39,330 nucleotides of DNA from Bacteroides sp. (GTDB taxonomy: Bacteria > Bacteroidota > Bacteroidia > Bacteroidales > Marinifilaceae), in the NCBI GenBank assembly GCA_021771575.1, contig JAETOX010000014.1:1-39330 (forward strand), read 5' to 3'. A program made the position numbers and the translations under genes. Positions 39,205 to 39,330 of this stretch are shown piece after piece. The notes below the pieces were generated by a model. It saw only the letters and a program-made list of their open reading frames with translations, had not been told where the DNA came from and searched no databases. How positions within the stretch are numbered: position 1 is the first letter of the stretch; each line of letters begins with the position of its first letter.

Positions 39205-39330
39205 TCATTCTCCGAATACCTCTTTCAGTTTGGCATCCATCTCCTTTTCTGCCTTGCTTCCACCAACGTACCGTCCCACGATGACTCCTTCGCGGTCGAC
39301 GAGGAATTTGGTGGGCAGGGAGTGGATACC
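39205..39330 (-). CDS. C-terminal end of a thioredoxin-fold (TlpA/AhpC-like) protein, partial
   Basis: The last 41 codons of a gene that enters from the right edge and stops in TGA at 39207-39205. The segment GIHSLPTKFLVDREGVIVGR has the cis-proline loop (LPTKFLVD) of TlpA/ResA-like periplasmic thioredoxins, followed by YVGGSKAEKEMDAKLKEVFGE, a C-terminal helix. The active-site half lies outside the window. Not the same gene as the TlpA-like protein at 28.3-29.7 kb. Confidence 0.7.
   Translation of the reverse strand, partial: GIHSLPTKFLVDREGVIVGRYVGGSKAEKEMDAKLKEVFGE

Overview
The window looks like the chromosome of a Bacteroidales bacterium (phylum Bacteroidota). Several genes have the phylum's -7 promoter element TAnnTTTG (before the first hydrogenase gene, the SUF operon, thiL, tRNA-Phe and the ECF sigma gene). 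Protein families typical of the phylum are present: a SusC/SusD pair with an ECF sigma/FecR pair, fimbrillin-like lipoproteins, a DUF5723-type outer-membrane barrel and TlpA-type thioredoxins. Fermentative [FeFe] hydrogenase genes suggest an anaerobic gut-type organism, perhaps near Odoribacteraceae; the genus is a guess.

Region 1 (1-2200) is a decayed accessory zone. It holds the N-terminal part of an AAA ATPase with a 22-bp palindrome over its promoter, a Phd/YefM antitoxin whose YoeB-like toxin partner is truncated, an unidentified gene tail and an internally deleted IS481-type transposase.

Region 2 (2200-7160) is a tight five-gene operon: thioredoxin-like [2Fe-2S] protein, PAS-containing sensory-type [FeFe] hydrogenase (HydS, group C), SpoIIE/PP2C phosphatase, a second [2Fe-2S] protein, and a catalytic-type group B [FeFe] hydrogenase. 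The likely logic is hydrogen or redox sensing by HydS, relayed through the phosphatase, next to an enzyme that makes or uses H2. It ends in an unusual 9-bp-repeat hairpin.

Region 3 (7161-17110) carries a 1339-residue secreted GH2 beta-galactosidase with extra C-terminal domains, an AqpZ-like aquaporin, an unknown lipoprotein, a REP-like element, a HydG-type radical SAM maturase with an altered C-terminal cysteine motif, and a DUF5723 barrel fused to a SPOR domain.

Region 4 (17200-25440) is housekeeping. A complete sufBCDSE-sufT Fe-S assembly operon on the minus strand diverges from thiL and a small unknown gene. An RRM RNA-binding protein with a GTG start and tRNA-Phe(GAA), with promoter and terminator, follow.

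Region 5 (25440-37940) opens with a relic of an AlbA_2-type ATP-binding protein just after the tRNA. On the minus strand it contains an ECF sigma gene, FecR anti-sigma gene, STN-containing SusC, SusD, a zinc-metallohydrolase-like lipoprotein that appears to have lost its HExxH site, a TlpA-like thioredoxin and two fimbrillin-like lipoproteins. This is a sigma-controlled nutrient-import and surface-lipoprotein operon.

Region 6 (37940-39330) is AT-rich and sparse, with one 98-residue unknown basic protein and the C-terminal end of a thioredoxin-fold protein running off the window. No CRISPR array, rRNA or intact insertion sequence was seen.
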